64,000 nucleotides of DNA. Origin: Hedera helix. Taxonomy: Eukaryota > Streptophyta > Magnoliopsida > Apiales > Araliaceae. Position 1 is the stretch's first letter, and each line of letters begins with the position of its first letter. The notes below the pieces were generated by a model, which was not told the origin of the DNA, did no database searches, and worked only from the letters and a program-made list of their open reading frames with translations. Shown here piece by piece: positions 49,201 through 62,302 of the stretch. The stretch spans positions 15,052,913 through 15,116,912 of the forward strand of contig OX359286.1 in NCBI GenBank assembly GCA_947179155.2, given 5' to 3'. The position numbers and the translations under genes are program-made.

Positions 49201-50917
49201 GCTTATATTTGCATTTTTCATTCTACACAGAGCAAGGATGACAAGTTTTTTATTCACAACCACTTGGCTTTCACGGTGAAATATCATAAAGATATTTCAA
49301 CTGATGCGGCGAGGATAGTGGGCTTTGAAGTCAAACCATTCAGGTTTGTTTTTCTGGTCCCATCTTATATAATTAACTTCCTGATTTTCTTTACAGTTGT
49401 AAATTATGGCCATTTTATGATATTTTTTGCCTATATTTCTTTTCTATCTCTCCAGTATTAAACATGAATACGAAGGACAATGGAGCAAGAATACCCGTCT
49501 TACAACCTGTGATCCTCATGCAAAACGCATGGTCTCCAACTCTAACACTCCTCAAGAAGTTGAAGATAAACAAGATATTATATTTACATATGATGTGAAC
49601 TTCGAGGTAACATTACATTAACATAATAAATTGTCTTTCCTGTTAAAACAGTCTCTTCTATGATTAAAATGATAACTAAAATTCATTATTATGGGCGGGT
49701 GAATATTGGCTTTCTCAGAGTGGTAGTTTCCTCTTTATACCCTTTTGTTTACCCTGCAGCCGAGTGACATGAGGTGGGCATCGCGATGGGACACCTATCT
49801 TCTAATGAATGATGACCAAATCCATTGGTTCTCAATTGTCAATTCTTTGATGATTGTTCTCTTCCTCTCTGGCATGGTCGCAATGATAATGCTGCGGACA
49901 CTGTACCGTGATATCTCCAAGTACAATGAACTTGAGACACAGGAAGAGGCGCAAGAAGAAACAGGATGGAAATTAGTCCACGCTGATGTTTTCAGGCCAC
50001 CAAATAACTCTGAACTGCTGTGTATCTATGTTGGAACAGGTGTTCAGTTTTTTGGAATGATAGTTATTACTATGATCTTTGCTGTCCTTGGGTTCCTATC
50101 CCCTTCAAACCGTGGTGGACTTATGACAGCCTTACTCTTGCTTTGGGTCTTCATGGGACTCTTCGCTGGTTATGCCTCTGCCCGTTTGTACAAGCTGTTT
50201 AAAGGAACAGAATGGAAGAGAATTGCCCTCCGGACTGCATTGCTATTCCCAGCCATTGTCTTTGCCATATTCTTTTTCCTAAATGCACTCATCTGGGGCC
50301 AGAAATCTTCAGGGGCAGTGCCATTTGGGACCATGTTTGCTCTGGTCTTCTTATGGTTCGGGATTTCCGTCCCACTTGTTTTTGTGGGCAGCTATGTCGG
50401 ATTCAGAAAGGTAGCAATTGAGGATCCTGTGAAGACCAACAAAATCCCAAGGCAAATCCCTGATCAGGCATGGTACATGAACCCTATCTTCTCGATATTA
50501 ATCGGAGGGATACTCCCTTTCGGAGCAGTTTTCATCGAGCTTTTCTTCATTCTTACCTCAATCTGGCTGAATCAGTTTTACTACATATTTGGTTTCCTCT
50601 TCATAGTGTTTGCCATCCTCATTGTCACCTGCGCAGAAATAGCCATTGTGCTCTGCTACTTCCAGTTGTGCAGCGAGGACTACCTTTGGTGGTGGAGGTC
50701 ATATCTAACATCAGGCTCCTCGGCACTATACCTCTTTCTTTACGCTACTTTCTATTTCTTCACAAAGCTTGAAATCACTAAGCCAGTTTCGGGTATGCTG
50801 TATTTCGGGTATATGCTAATTGCTTCCTACGCGTTTTTTGTGCTAACTGGTACCATTGGCTTCTATGCGTGCTTTTGGTTCACGAGGCTTATTTACTCTT
50901 CTGTGAAGATTGATTGA
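43208..50917 (+). CDS. Transmembrane 9 superfamily (TM9SF/EMP70) protein, 7 exons, 643 aa
   Basis: Endomembrane protein of the Golgi/endosome route, thought to help load proteins with Gly-rich membrane segments. Exons: 43208-43333, 48572-48736, 48822-48931, 49043-49151, 49231-49343, 49456-49606, 49760-50917; all introns are GT-AG and phases join. Residues 1-29 are a signal peptide (IFTVALFLWIQSVLC). The mature protein starts at FYLPGVAPEDFEM, typical of this family. The lumenal domain runs to about 280 and nine membrane segments follow from WFSIVNSLMIVLFLSG. Family motifs include WKLVHADVFRPP, IPFGTM-like VPFGTM and IPRQIPDQ. The C-terminus VKID holds the KXD Golgi-retention signal. Length fits plant TMN proteins (about 640). 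No stops or frameshifts were found, so it is probably functional. Intron 1 is unusually long and filled with transposons; introns 1 and 2 start with the weak donor GTCC. Confidence 0.95.
44963..45589 (-). CDS. Hypothetical ORF (208 aa) inside the non-autonomous LTR element
   Basis: ATG 45589 to stop 44963. The N-terminal half is acidic with heptad-like spacing (IEENIAKLNAYIQTIAANVD, then ELVTQKYG); the C-terminal third reads through the purine tract into the LTR (RVFSKERRTMQDKEGE). Unrelated to any family I know. Its overlap with the LTR suggests a relic of a larger element's protein rather than a working gene. Confidence 0.35.
   Translation of the reverse strand: MVDYDWKDHHRKIEENIAKLNAYIQTIAANVDVLTELVTQKYGVSETKQEPQHTEICENLNEAIEVIEDANVVCLKESAVQVVNHEDQEVEHNKKDVCKVEHVDFLLPNHVLESKAASTFVFVSMLLPKIVLMTLNVRMCMCYWNVSHGIWFIILRYFKTRGRVFSKERRTMQDKEGEELAKNWLGQYKGIWEPKAHKLNVIILEVVF
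45870..46290 (+). other. Possible captured first exon of a host gene, with splice donor
   Basis: On the strand opposite to the carrying element: a CT-rich leader (CTCTTTCCCTCGCTCTGCG), then ATG 45983 and 43 coding bases (MEAAAGRDGGGSLA), then GGCAG|GTAAGTTT at 46025/46026 and intron-like T-rich sequence. It is much more GC-rich than its surroundings. This is how a transduced 5' gene end would look. The donor gene is unknown. Confidence 0.45.
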
Positions 50918-51369
50918 GATGTGCTAAAAAACATTTTGCCGGTTTGTCTTTCTGCTCAAGAAACCGAAAGTTATAATAGGATTAGATTCAAGTACTCAAC
51001 AGTACTGTGTTGAATGCCTTTCAGATTTATGGCCATTTATGCTCATTTTTGAACAGTGCTGAATCTGTTAAGCCATTGTTGTAGTATTCTTTTTTTCTGT
51101 GTTTTAACAGAGTACCTTTGTATTTCTCATGTTTACTGTTTTCTTGAAAAATGATAAGGCTGGTTTGCTAAAAGATTAACCATTTCAAAATTGAAAACTG
51201 AAATGCAAAAATTCCTTATTTTTTTGTTAGTGAAATTTAAAAACTGCGATGTTAAAATTTAGAAAACCTAATGGAACTAGAAATTTTTAAAAAAAATCAG
51301 ACCTTACCCATCTATGTTGTGGTATATATTTATACAATCTCCTGAACTTTGTGCTTGGTATGAATAATG

Positions 51370-51600
51370 GTTTATTATATTATTAAATAAATAAATATTA
51401 ATTAGGATTTATAGAAGATAATTGTAGTTATTGGATTAGTAAATATTTATTTAAATAATAAATATTGAATTACATATTATAGTTTACTTTGAACAGTTAT
51501 TAAGCTAAATATTTGAATGGAGTTTAGTTATAATTATAAGAAAATAATTATTTTAATTTTACTTAAGTGTGTAATGGAATTTTATATTAGTGTTTTATTT
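51370..51600 (+). repeat. Diverged direct repeat, copy 1
   Basis: Shares word order with 52225-52490: TGGTTTATTAT, AGAAGATAATNGTAGTTATT, TAAATATTTAT, GTTATTAAG, TTAGTTAT. Possibly an old tandem or dispersed element of unknown type. Confidence 0.55.
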
Positions 51601-52224
51601 ACAAAATTTGCTTAAAATTATAATTTGAATAGAAGTATGAAACTCAAGTTCGATCTAATAAGTTTTAATTTAGTTATGACAATTAGTTGGTAATGAATTC
51701 ACTATAGTTTTTTAACTAATTTTACAGTTATTATGTTTTAAAAGAATTCACAAATATTATTAATATAATTAGTTTTGTGATTTAGTATAATTTCAAGTTT
51801 TAATAAATTTAGGTAGTATATTGTATAATGTGTTATATTGACTTAATTAATTACATAAAATTGTGATAAAAAATTTTGTAATTAAATTGGCAAAATTTAA
51901 AAAAAAATTATTTTAGAAGTTATTTTTCATATTAAAGATTGGTTGAGTTTCGTTTGAATACTTTACAAATTTTCATAATATTTATTTATTTTTTATAAAT
52001 TTGTATACTGCTTATATTAATTTGAATAGCAAATAAACAGATCTTCCTTTTTTACTGTCCCTATTAGAAATAAAAATATTTTTAAATTTGAATATTATTT
52101 AATTGATGCAAATTTGGATAGTGCTTATGTTAATATAAATAGAAAAATTAAACAAAAAAATTGAAGACATCAAATCAAGTTTGTGCTTTCACCAACCCCG
52201 TGCGAAGCATGAGTAACATGGATA

Positions 52225-52490
52225 ATGGTTTATTATGATACATGGATAATTGTTTATTATGATAATTAATTAAATATAGGATCAATATTTAATTAAAATT
52301 ATCAGAAGATAATGGTAGTTATTAAATTAATAAATATTTATCTAATCAATAAATTATTGAATTATATATTATAGGTTCATTCGATTAGTTATTAAGGTAA
52401 ACATTTAGAATAGAATGAAGATTTATTTAGTTATGATTATGAGAAGTAATTACTTTAATTTTATTTAGATTGAATAAATTCGTTGAAATT
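52225..52490 (+). repeat. Diverged direct repeat, copy 2
   Basis: Partner of 51370-51600; see shared words there. Contains a short local duplication of ATGGATAATNGTTTATTATGATA near 52219-52262. Confidence 0.55.
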
Positions 52491-53522
52491 CTAACCCAAA
52501 TAGAGTTATGAAACTTGTACTTTGTTTTTGAGTTTTGAACGGAAGAAAAGAATATAAAACTTAATTAGAACATAAAAGTAAAGAATAGTAAACTCAAAAA
52601 AAAAATTAATATTATTTATGAGTTTTTAATAGAAAAAAATAGAAAACTTAAAAAATTTCTTTTCCTGTGTTTTCGAGTTCTAATGAAAAGAAAAGAAAAA
52701 AAAATCACTTTTACAAATTTATCTTTCTATTATATGTGAGAAAATTTATATGTACAAAAAACTCGTTAGTCCTTCCAAAATCTGATTTTCTTACAAAATC
52801 TCACTTTGTTCTTGCAGTTGTTCAAAAAACGATCTAAACTTGACGGCGTACGTTGAAACTAATTATCCATCAACAAAATTACCCTTGTTTTGCAATGCAA
52901 CTCTGTTATCCTAGGAAGTTTGGAACTCCACTGCTTTGTAGGTTACAACTTTGAAGTTTGATTACAGATACACCATGATGCAAATTAATTTATTCTAATG
53001 TTCAGAGGATTTACAATGTCTTCTAGCAATTTTTCATTTTTTCAGCATATCAAGTATTTTTGGTTTGGGATGATCATCAGATGAGAGTAATTTTCTGGTA
53101 GAAGCAAAGTAACTGGAAAAATATAATTTATCCAAGAGAGTTATTATTCCTTGAGAAAGGAGTAAGTTTCTTGTTTTCATTTTCATTTTCATTTGCAGTT
53201 TGCACTATAGAAAAAGAAAGCAACTCACCTTTTACAAGAAAGAACTAGCACACTGTTTGATAGGAGTTGTACTTGAATGCACGAGCTATAATAAAACAAC
53301 TTGATCAAATTACTTGGCGCTTATCAATTGATTTGCTCCTTGTAAGCCCGTATTTGATCCTCTTCCATAGCCGTAGAACAATTCCCCTGTTGCTATTCTT
53401 ATTCATGTATGAATCTTGAGTTGAAATAAGACACTTCACAGTACACACTAATCGAGGGATAAGAAGAGAGATAAATTGGGGCATTGAGTTGTAATTAAAA
53501 AATTATTATAAGGAGGATTTTT

Positions 53523-53618
53523 TGATATTTTCACATGTAAAATGTCGCTATAGACCTATAACAACGGTCAAACCCGTCGTTATGAATCTATAGCAACACT
53601 TTTCATGCGAAAATATCA
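53523..53618. mobile_element. 96-bp hairpin MITE
   Basis: Almost entirely an inverted repeat: TGATATTTTCACATG...GTCGCTATAGA on the left and TCTATAGCAAC...CATGCGAAAATATCA on the right. AT-rich flanks make a target duplication (ATTTT/ATTTT) plausible but not certain. Confidence 0.7.
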
Positions 53619-53845
53619 ATTTTAATTATTATATTATAAGTTGAAGATAATATGATAATTATAAAAATATTACTTATCTCATTTTCTTTTCTGTCCAAAT
53701 CAGGCCAATTTAATCAAACTGAATATTTAATTATAAAAGCTAATTGATAACTGTAATAACCAAGACTTTATGTAAAAAAAAATAAAAATTAATGAAATGG
53801 AGATGAATTAAAAAATTTCTTCGTGCAAGTGACTTGCTTAATTAT

Positions 53846-53854
53846 GTGTGCATA

Positions 53855-53934
<80 letters not shown>

Positions 53935-53955
53935 CGCGCGCGCGTGTGTGTGTAT
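53846..53955. repeat. Compound (TG)n(TA)n(TG)n(CG)n(TG)n microsatellite
   Basis: About 110 bases of almost uninterrupted alternating purine-pyrimidine, including about 20 bases of pure CG. Confidence 0.95.
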
Positions 53956-54483
53956 AAAGGGAATGAAGAGAACGATGGAACAAGTGATTAGTTATGAATT
54001 AACCAAGCTTGAATGCAATGATCTAAGAGGCCCAAGTGAATTATAAACTAAGCCTCATGAGATGTATAGGAAATTTAATTAATGGACTAGCCCAAGTGTT
54101 AGGTCCAAGCATTATTCCATGAGAGTAATTGAAAATAAGCCTAATGTAATTATTAGATGTAATGTGATTAAAATGAATGATGACCCAATGTGTTCGTAAA
54201 CCCAAGCCCAAGGCAAAGTCAATGTGAGCCCAAGTAATTAAGACTTGCATGTATTAATAATTAACCCAATGGGAGCATCTATGATATGGCCCACGAGATT
54301 TAAATGTTAAGTCCAATGTGAATACTTATGTGTAATGGGGGATTAACCCAATAAAATTAAAATGAAAGCCCAATTGAATTAAGGAGAAGTCCAATGGAAA
54401 TTAAGTGTTTTGCCCGAAGGCTAGCCCAATGGATAATGAAGAGAATGCTAGAAGATGTATACATATACATATATATATATATG

Positions 54484-54569
54484 TAGACCTGGCAAACGGG
54501 CCGGCCCGGCTAAAACGGGCCCGACTTTTTGCGGGCTGAGAAATGTTAGGCCCACGGCCCGTGGGCCAT

Positions 54570-54635
<66 letters not shown>

Positions 54636-55552
54636 TTTATAAAAAAATATTTATTATGACTTATAATTTAAAATAAATACTAACACTAATTATTTATAAT
54701 TATGACACATAATTTCTATATAATCATATAATATTATTAATAAATAAAATAAAACAATCAATAATTTTATATTAAAACCAAACTTGCTTTAAAAATCAAA
54801 ACCTCCCACCTCTCTATATCAGCCATATAGACAATCACACGTAATACCCTCGCAGGCAGACGAAGAATGCTATTTCAGGAACAAGTAATCACCATTTATA
54901 AGAGTGGCAGAGTGCGCTAAATTTGAAAACAAAAACTAAAAGATTATTCATATAGCATACTTAAAGTTGGTCAATTTGAAACACAGTTCGGACCCAGATA
55001 CCATGATATTCAATACTGATGGTCTGATGCTACCAAAACTCTTGTCACACTAGCTACCTTTTATACATAACCCAAGAACAAAAGAAAATATTCCATTTAA
55101 TTCATGTCTCGATTCCATTGTCCTTCATAAAAAAAATATATTTATGCATGAGACACATAAAAATTATGCAACTGGTGTCAGCTTGAAGAATTAAGTTGAC
55201 TACTAACTTGATAGGAGATGAGCAATTGAGAAAAATATATTAGAAATTTACTTTTCTTGTGTCACCACTACCTTTCCTCTTCAGGTAAAAGCTTCCAAAC
55301 CAATCAACTAGGAGAAGACAATCCACTAACAATGGGGAAAAAATTCTAGATGTGAACAATATATATACATATATAATCAATAATTTTTTTTTTCAACAAT
55401 GTCAAGCAATTAAAAAAAAAAAAAAAAAATACCCGCGGGTCGGGCCAGAAACGGCCCAATATTTTTTGGGCTGCATTTTTTAAGCCCAAAGCCCAGTTTT
55501 TTTGGGCTAGCCCAGCTCGGCCCGCGGGCCCCGGGCCTTTTTGCCAGGTCTA
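54484..55552. mobile_element. Non-autonomous hAT element, 1,069 bp
   Basis: Terminal inverted repeat TAGACCTGGCAAA, with GGGCCGGCCCGG / GGGCCCCGGGCC palindromes just inside. Exact 8-base flank TATATATG on both sides (54476-54483, 55553-55560); the flank is simple repeat, so its weight is limited. It contains a (TA)n run at 54575-54632. No transposase. Confidence 0.8.
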
Positions 55553-55556
55553 TATA

Positions 55557-55690
<134 letters not shown>

Positions 55691-56437
55691 GACATAAAAT
55701 CCGGCCACCCCTTCCCTATGCCCCATTCCTTGAGCCTTGCACACTTTGAACCATGTGAAGAAGAATGATAATCAAAAGCATGGCAGTTGTCCTTAAAGCA
55801 TGGAGATTAGGTAATTACTTTTAACCTAATCATGTTAGCCTAAGGATTATTATCTAGGTAGTGTATACATACATACATATATACGTATAGATGGAGCCTC
55901 ATATAAATAGTGGGCTCTAGTGCACTTGCTAGAAGTTTGCTTCATTTGAGAGAGTTTTTCTAAGTGTGAGCTAGAGAGCGTAGAGAGAAAAAGAAAGAGA
56001 GATTGAGAGAAAAGACACCAAGTGTGGGAGAACTCTTGGTGGAGCAAGGGAAAGCAAGAAGAAACTTTAGAGGAGCTTAACAAACCACAACCATCAACCA
56101 TCTAATAAGAAGGAAGAATCCATTAATGTTTAAAAGTCTTATTAACCCTAGCTTTAATTTTTTTTATGTCATTGTATAGTTTATGCCTATTTGGTTTTGA
56201 GAGATTTGAGTGTTATGAGATCATGAAGGATTCGAAGGTATACGAGTGGTTAGAAGGAGATTATGTGCTTAATAGGTGTTATGTTGTGTAAGAGTGTAAA
56301 ATGTATGCATATGCATATGTAACACGATTAAATCAAGTGGTAACACGAGTTTCAAAATAATGTAAACCAAGATATGTGTGTTATTTGTAAGATCTATGAA
56401 ATATGTTGGTTCCCAGAGGCACACAAGTGATCTAGAA

Positions 56438-56459
56438 GGGGGGAGGGGGGGGGGGGGGG
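56438..56459. repeat. Poly(G) tract
   Basis: 21 of 22 bases are G, inside the LTR-start motif. Length is prone to sequencing error. Confidence 0.9.
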
Positions 56460-56654
56460 TTGAATAGATCTCTTAAAAACTTTTTACTTACCTTCAAAAG
56501 TTTATTACCAATTAATTCATTTAATCAAGATTTGTTTGTACAACGGAATATTAGTTTGAAGACTCCCCTTAAAGATTTGTAAAGCTTCTCCGTTGAGTTA
56601 AGACTGTATTGAAGATAGCCACTTGGCAAGTAAACCAATTATAGCAGTTATATC

Positions 56655-56655
<1 letters not shown>

Positions 56656-56705
<50 letters not shown>
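56656..56705. repeat. (TA)n microsatellite
   Basis: About 50 bases of alternating TA. Confidence 0.95.
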
Positions 56706-56707
<2 letters not shown>

Positions 56708-56909
56708 CAGAATGTAAATGATTGAATGTAAATGACACCAGAGAGTTTTAAGTGGTTCGGAGATTGAATGACTCCTACTCCACTCTTCTACTACAACGAG
56801 TAAGAAATCCACTAAGAATGGTTCATACAAAACCCTTCAAGCACATCAGGCCTGAAAACTCTGGTTCACTAAGAACCCTTCAAACCCAGCAGCTTTGACT
56901 AGTTTAGTC

Positions 56910-57023
56910 ACTAAGACAAGGACATAACTGCCCTCTTCAAGTCCAGCAGACTTGGCTCCTTTAGTCATTAAGACAAGGACATAACTGCCCTCTTCAAGTC
57001 CAGCAGACTTGGCTCCTTTAGTT
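56910..57023 (+). repeat. 57-bp tandem duplication
   Basis: Two nearly identical copies containing TAAGACAAGGACATAACTGC and CAGCAGACTTGGCTCC. An older relative of the unit lies just upstream (CCCAGCAGCTTTGACTAGTT). Confidence 0.9.
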
Positions 57024-60000
57024 GATAGATGTTAGAGTTGCTACTAAGTTATACTTTAAGTTCCATTGTCTTTAAATACTCAGTAGCAGGATGTGATCAT
57101 GCTTGAAATGATATTGAGTTCGGCAATGATGCTTGACTTCTTTATATGCTCAATAGCTACTTGTGATCACCCATTGTACTGCTAGGCTTTTGTACTTCAG
57201 CTCCTTTGGTACTTGATAACTTCTTGAGACGAACTCCTGAGATGACTGTGAAGCTCCTTCCTTTCGGTACTCAGTTGTTCCTTCTTATCATAGATCGTTT
57301 ATAGCTTCTCATAATGGGCTTCTGAGATGACTGTAATGCTCCTTCCTTTTGGTACTTAGTTGCCTCCATGTCTGTATCAAGTTGGCGTTTAAGCTTCTCT
57401 CTATCACTTGCCTAGCAGCTCTGAACACTTCTCTTGTAATAGAGTTATTTCACTCTATGTCTCTATCAATTCAGTATTAGTGTTCTGGTGGATCGTGGAG
57501 TTCTTCAGTATATTTATTTTTTATTTCACTCTACGATCTGTTGTTGTCCACCACCCTCTCTTGTATTATCAACAACCCTTTTATCTGTGAATTATCAAAA
57601 CCTTTATACCTTTGTGTATATTTTACCGTTGAAACAAATCCCGTTGCTTTCATTTGTCTTTGTGCAGATCCTCAATATCTTCGTTGTTGACTTCTTGCTG
57701 CTTGTGTTAGTTCTTTTTCCCTTTTCTGACATGTTCTGATATATCAAACTGTAGCTCAGCTTTTCTCTGAATTTATAGCCGTTGCACTCCCATAGTTGTT
57801 CAGCAAAGATTATTATATTCTTTGCTAATTAGTCTTCTGATCCATCAATAAAAGCTTTCCTTGACTTTTAGAACCAGCTGTTCTGATGTATTCAGAGATG
57901 TCCCATTCGTCTGACTTTATTCACCATTTTCCTGAGCAGTGGGTCCTGACTTAGTCGTTTAGTCACAAAGTCTTCTGTGACTCTGACATGCATCTGTACT
58001 CTCAACAACACTTAATCTTTCTTGAATTTGGGCGAGGATTATTCTCTTTTCTCTTGCTCTATTGTCGTTCTGTTTGTTTACTGGTTCTGAACTGCTCAGT
58101 GAATTCGTTGAGTGATAGGCTATTCATTCTGAATTTTGCGAATTCAGCTCCATGAATGTTACTTGAGGCATCGCAAGTAAAACGTTGAGTTAGAGCGATA
58201 TTTTCACTTACTTTGTGATCTTGCTGTTCTGATCAGCTTGCAGAGTTTGTCTGCTGTGCTTAGCTTTATCATTTCGTTCTACGAGCTTGTCCTTCTGTGC
58301 AAGTTGTGAAGTTACTGACTGCAGTGCTTTTCAGTGGAATCGTTGAGTTGTTGACTTCGTTGGCACATCCTTTATTTCTACTCAACTATTATTCCATGTG
58401 TAGAACAATTTTCTGTATTGTCTTGTATCTGTGCAAATCGTATAGTTCTCGTATGTGCTTGTTCTTCAAGTTTACTCTACGATCTTGCTAGATTATGTAT
58501 ATCGTAGAGTACATTTCTTCTCTGATTCTGCGTTAACTGCTGGCTTGCTTAGCTGCCTATTCGACGATCGTAGAGTTCTGCTCTACGATTTGTACTTGAT
58601 CAGTTCTTTAATTTAGCTTGTATATTTTGTAGACCTCTTGCACATCTGTCTTTCTTTGAAGATCGTAGAGTTATTCTGGTAAGGAGTTGTATATTTTACT
58701 CTACGAATTATACTGAATCGTTGAGTCTTCTTTGATTGGAATCGTAGAGTCCGTTCTACGATCATATAGACTGATTAGATCTAACATAAGATCAACTTAA
58801 CAGATTTGATTTTTTCTAACTAAGTCCTTTCTTACATTATTACATCATTATATATTGAAAGGACTTTACAGACTCTATCATACACAAATACAACAATAAT
58901 TCATTCTTATGCTACTCTGCTTACATCATGCATCTTTTATGCAGAGTGATTCTTACAGAAAGATCAACCTAACAATTATGATCTTTAAAATCTAAGTCCT
59001 TTGAACACATATATCTATTAAAAGGACTTTACAACATTTGAACCAGATAACTTTTATTCTCTTTTATAAGCATCAGATAGTTTTCAACAAGATCATAATT
59101 GTGTTATACAAGTGTGTAAATCACAGTATTTGAAATAGGTAATATATATCATACACATGATCATGTAGGCACATAATTTGATTAACATATAATCACTTTG
59201 TCAATTAACCACATAAGCACTTTTAGAACATCTACGCACATAATCAAGTAAGCACATAAGCACGTAAGCACATTGTCAGATACACATTGACAATCAACCA
59301 TGTAAGTACATTTACCACAATTATTTTTGCACAACAGTCATCATCATCAAATCAAACAACCTTCAACAAAATATATGTTGTAGATCTAAAAGATACAAAA
59401 ATAATCTAAGTGGAACGGAAGAAAAAATGAGTTAAAACGAATTTATAGTGATTTTCCTGTAGAGGGTACTTTATTGTAAACCCTAGAAGTTTTGATCCAT
59501 GTTTTTGACTAATTAATGTGTTTTATTGAATATAAAACCCTTGGATTATGGTAAGAAAATAAAATATAATCAACTAGTTATAAACAAGATTTGAACTTAA
59601 TGAGATCAAATTATAAGCCTTTAATACAAGAGGAATCAAAACCGACAAAATTAAAAAAGAATGAAAACTAGGGTTTTGATGGTTGCAGGAACGACGCGGC
59701 AGCGCGGGGCCTAGTATAATTTTGGGCGCGACAGTGTTGTCTTAAGTTTCGGATTCTAGTGACCTGGCGCGGCCGCATCGATCCCAGTTCATTTTATGGC
59801 GTGCCAGCGCTGATCTTATAGGAAAGAAAAATAAATTCGACTTATGTCGGGCCGGGTCCAGGTCAAATCGGGTTGGGTCTAAATTTAAATAAATAAATAA
59901 ATAAATAATAGAATAAAAAAATAAAATGAATGAATAAGGTATAAACAAATAAAATAATAATAAAAATTATTTTATTTGTGAAGATAAAATAGATGAGTAA

Positions 60001-60423
60001 ATAAAGCTTAAAAAAATAAAATAATAATAAAGATTATTTTATTTGTGAATTTAGACTGTGAAAGAAAATTCAAATTAGATGAAGCATAAGCAAATAAAAT
60101 AATAAATATTATTTTATTTGAAGATTTTAATTGTGAAGATGAATTAAAACAAATGAATAGATAATGGATGAACAAATAAAGTAGTAAAGATTATTTATAG
60201 ATCTTGGTTATGAAAATAAAGTGAAATAAATAAGGAATAAAAGGGTAAACAAATAATATAATAATAAAGATTATTTTATTTATAGAATTCGAATATGATG
60301 ATAAATGAAATAAGATTATATGAAGGTATGAGTCGAATTAAGTAGGTAAATGAAGTTCGATACTGACTAATTAATAGATCGAATTATTGGTCAATCAAAG
60401 GATGAGAACACCGAACTTATAAT

Positions 60424-62302
60424 TGTAATGTCCTAGAATTTTCACGTCATTTTTTTAATTAAAATATTAATTTAGTTTCCAGCGAGTTAGTTTTATGAGG
60501 TTATTTAAATCTTTTTGTGCGATTAATTAATTACGTAATTAAATGTTTATGAGATTAATTTCTAGAGTTAATTAAAGGGGGTCACTAATATGTTAATTAA
60601 ATTAGTGAGCAAACCCTAAAGTTTTAATATCAAAATAATTGTTAAGTTGCTTATTAATTAAATATTCAATTAAATATAATGAGTTAATTAAATTTGGTAA
60701 ATTAATTAATATGATTATTAATTAATGTAAACAATGTGAAATATTAATAATAATATTTATTAGTCCATTTAGTAATTTAATACTAATGAGTTAGAGTATT
60801 TTATTATTTAGTTAATTTAATTATTTATTTAATCATAGATTGGATAATTAATATGTAACAAAATTAATAACTAATCATTTGGGTTATAATTAAATAGTCC
60901 AATGATGAATTAAATGGATTTGACTAGGTAGTAGCCCAAGTGATTTATTAGGAGTCCATTGAATTTTAAATGAAGTCCAAATCATGAGCCCACTTAGAAT
61001 TAATGGTGTAACGTATTATTTATTAAAAAAGTGACTTGTGACATTTATTTTGGGACACCAAAGAGTTTGTGTGCCGGCAAGGATGAGAGAAAGAGAGTGA
61101 ATTGATGTTTGTTTTTATTTTATTTATTTTATTAATGGTTACTTGTATTTTTTTTTTGTAGTGTATGGACACCATCCCTCTTTTCACCTAATGTGTCCTT
61201 AAAGCTTGTCTTGTGCTAGGATCCTTGCTAGGCTCTTGATGACTAGAATAGATAGATGTATTTTATATCTATAGAAGTGCAAGAATACATGTATTTGGAG
61301 GCTAAAAAAGTTAGTCATTTATCATCTTTCATTGTTTTTCAAGCTAAAGAGAGCTAGAGAGCATTTGATAGGGTAAGAAAATATTTGAGAGCAAAAATAC
61401 CAAGGGAAGAAGAAGAAATCCTAAGCTAGTTCATGCCATTCTTCTTCACAACATACTTTGGAAAGAAGAGGAGAATAGCCATTAAAATTAGGTATAATCC
61501 TCATTCTTTCAAACCCTAGTTTTCTTGTTAGTAATAAATGACTAACATTTATTATTAGTAGTCCTTTATTTGTGTTATGATTTGAATGCTCGTTGGTTGG
61601 TATATTTTGTATACTAAAAATATGTGTTTGGTAGTGTGTAAACAAGTATTAAAATAATGGCAAAAAATATTTTTTATAAAATTTAGATTTAATGTTATAA
61701 TATTATAGAACATTAAATCATGGGAAAAATAAGGTCTGAATCACTCAAAATGAAGTTATACATAAAAAGTTATGATTTGTAGTAGTTATGTGGTAAAATA
61801 ATTTTTATGAAAAAATGGAATTAAATCTTGGAAAATTAAATTTTCATGTTATAAATTGATATTAAGTGATGGGTAAATTTTTTGGATTTTTATTGAGGAG
61901 TTAAATTTACTTGAAGGTATAATTTTTATTAAGTGGTGTATTTCCGGTTACTGTGGACAATCTGCTAAGAAGGAAAAAAAAAAAAAATACCGGCCGCGCA
62001 TTGCGCGCCAGAATGTTGCTTGACGAACGCGGAGCCAAACGACGTTGTTTGGCGTATAGAAAATTTTACTCCGCGCGTTTTGCGTGGAATCCGTCTCCGA
62101 CTTTTCAAAACGGCACCGTTTTGGGTCGTGATTCTGTTAATCACGCATAATGCGCGGTAGTAAATTTTTTGGCGAAATTACCAAATTGCCCCTCCGTTCG
62201 ATTTTTCAGAATAATTACCAAATTGCCATCAGTTTAATTTAATTAATTTAAATGTTTAAAAATTAATTTAAAATTTTAATAAAAATAATAATAATACAAA
62301 AC
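60424..62302 (+). mobile_element. Second copy of the LTR A type (A2), truncated
   Basis: TGTAATGTCCTAGAATTTTC start, then the same succession as 8540-9049 and 12528-13880, including the GA-rich leader (61335-61420) and GC palindrome block (61990-62160). It lacks the insertion found in A1 and breaks off within the AT region at 62302. Confidence 0.75.
61990..62160 (+). repeat. GC-rich palindrome block in LTR A2
   Basis: GCGCATTGCGCGCC, AAACGACGTTGTTT, AAAACGGCACCGTTTT and CGCATAATGCGCGG correspond in order to the block at 13572-13770. Confidence 0.8.

Larger units (their letters stand above)
50918..53522. other. 3' UTR of TM9SF and AT-rich intergenic DNA
   Basis: The first 200-250 bases are likely 3' UTR. 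The rest is AT-rich without ORFs. A block at 51370-51600 recurs diverged at 52225-52490. Confidence 0.5.
56404..59368. mobile_element. Probable solo LTR, 2,965 bp, TGTTGG...CAACA
   Basis: Exact AAATA target duplication (56399-56403, 59369-59373). The left end TGTTGGTTCCC is followed by TCTAGAAGGGGGG...TTGAATAGATC, a G-run motif I know from plant LTRs. It contains a 57-bp duplication, a (TA)n tract and many CGTAGAGT/ACTCTACG words. ORFs inside are short and unsupported. Lineage not certain; copia is my guess. Confidence 0.65.

Noticed and set aside
49156..49621. Stand-alone ORFs at 48581, 49156 and 49427
   Set aside because: They are TM9SF exons 2, 5 and 6 extended into introns; already covered by the spliced model.
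50020..50772. Plus-strand ORFs in another frame within TM9SF exon 7
   Set aside because: Frame shadows of the large conserved exon.
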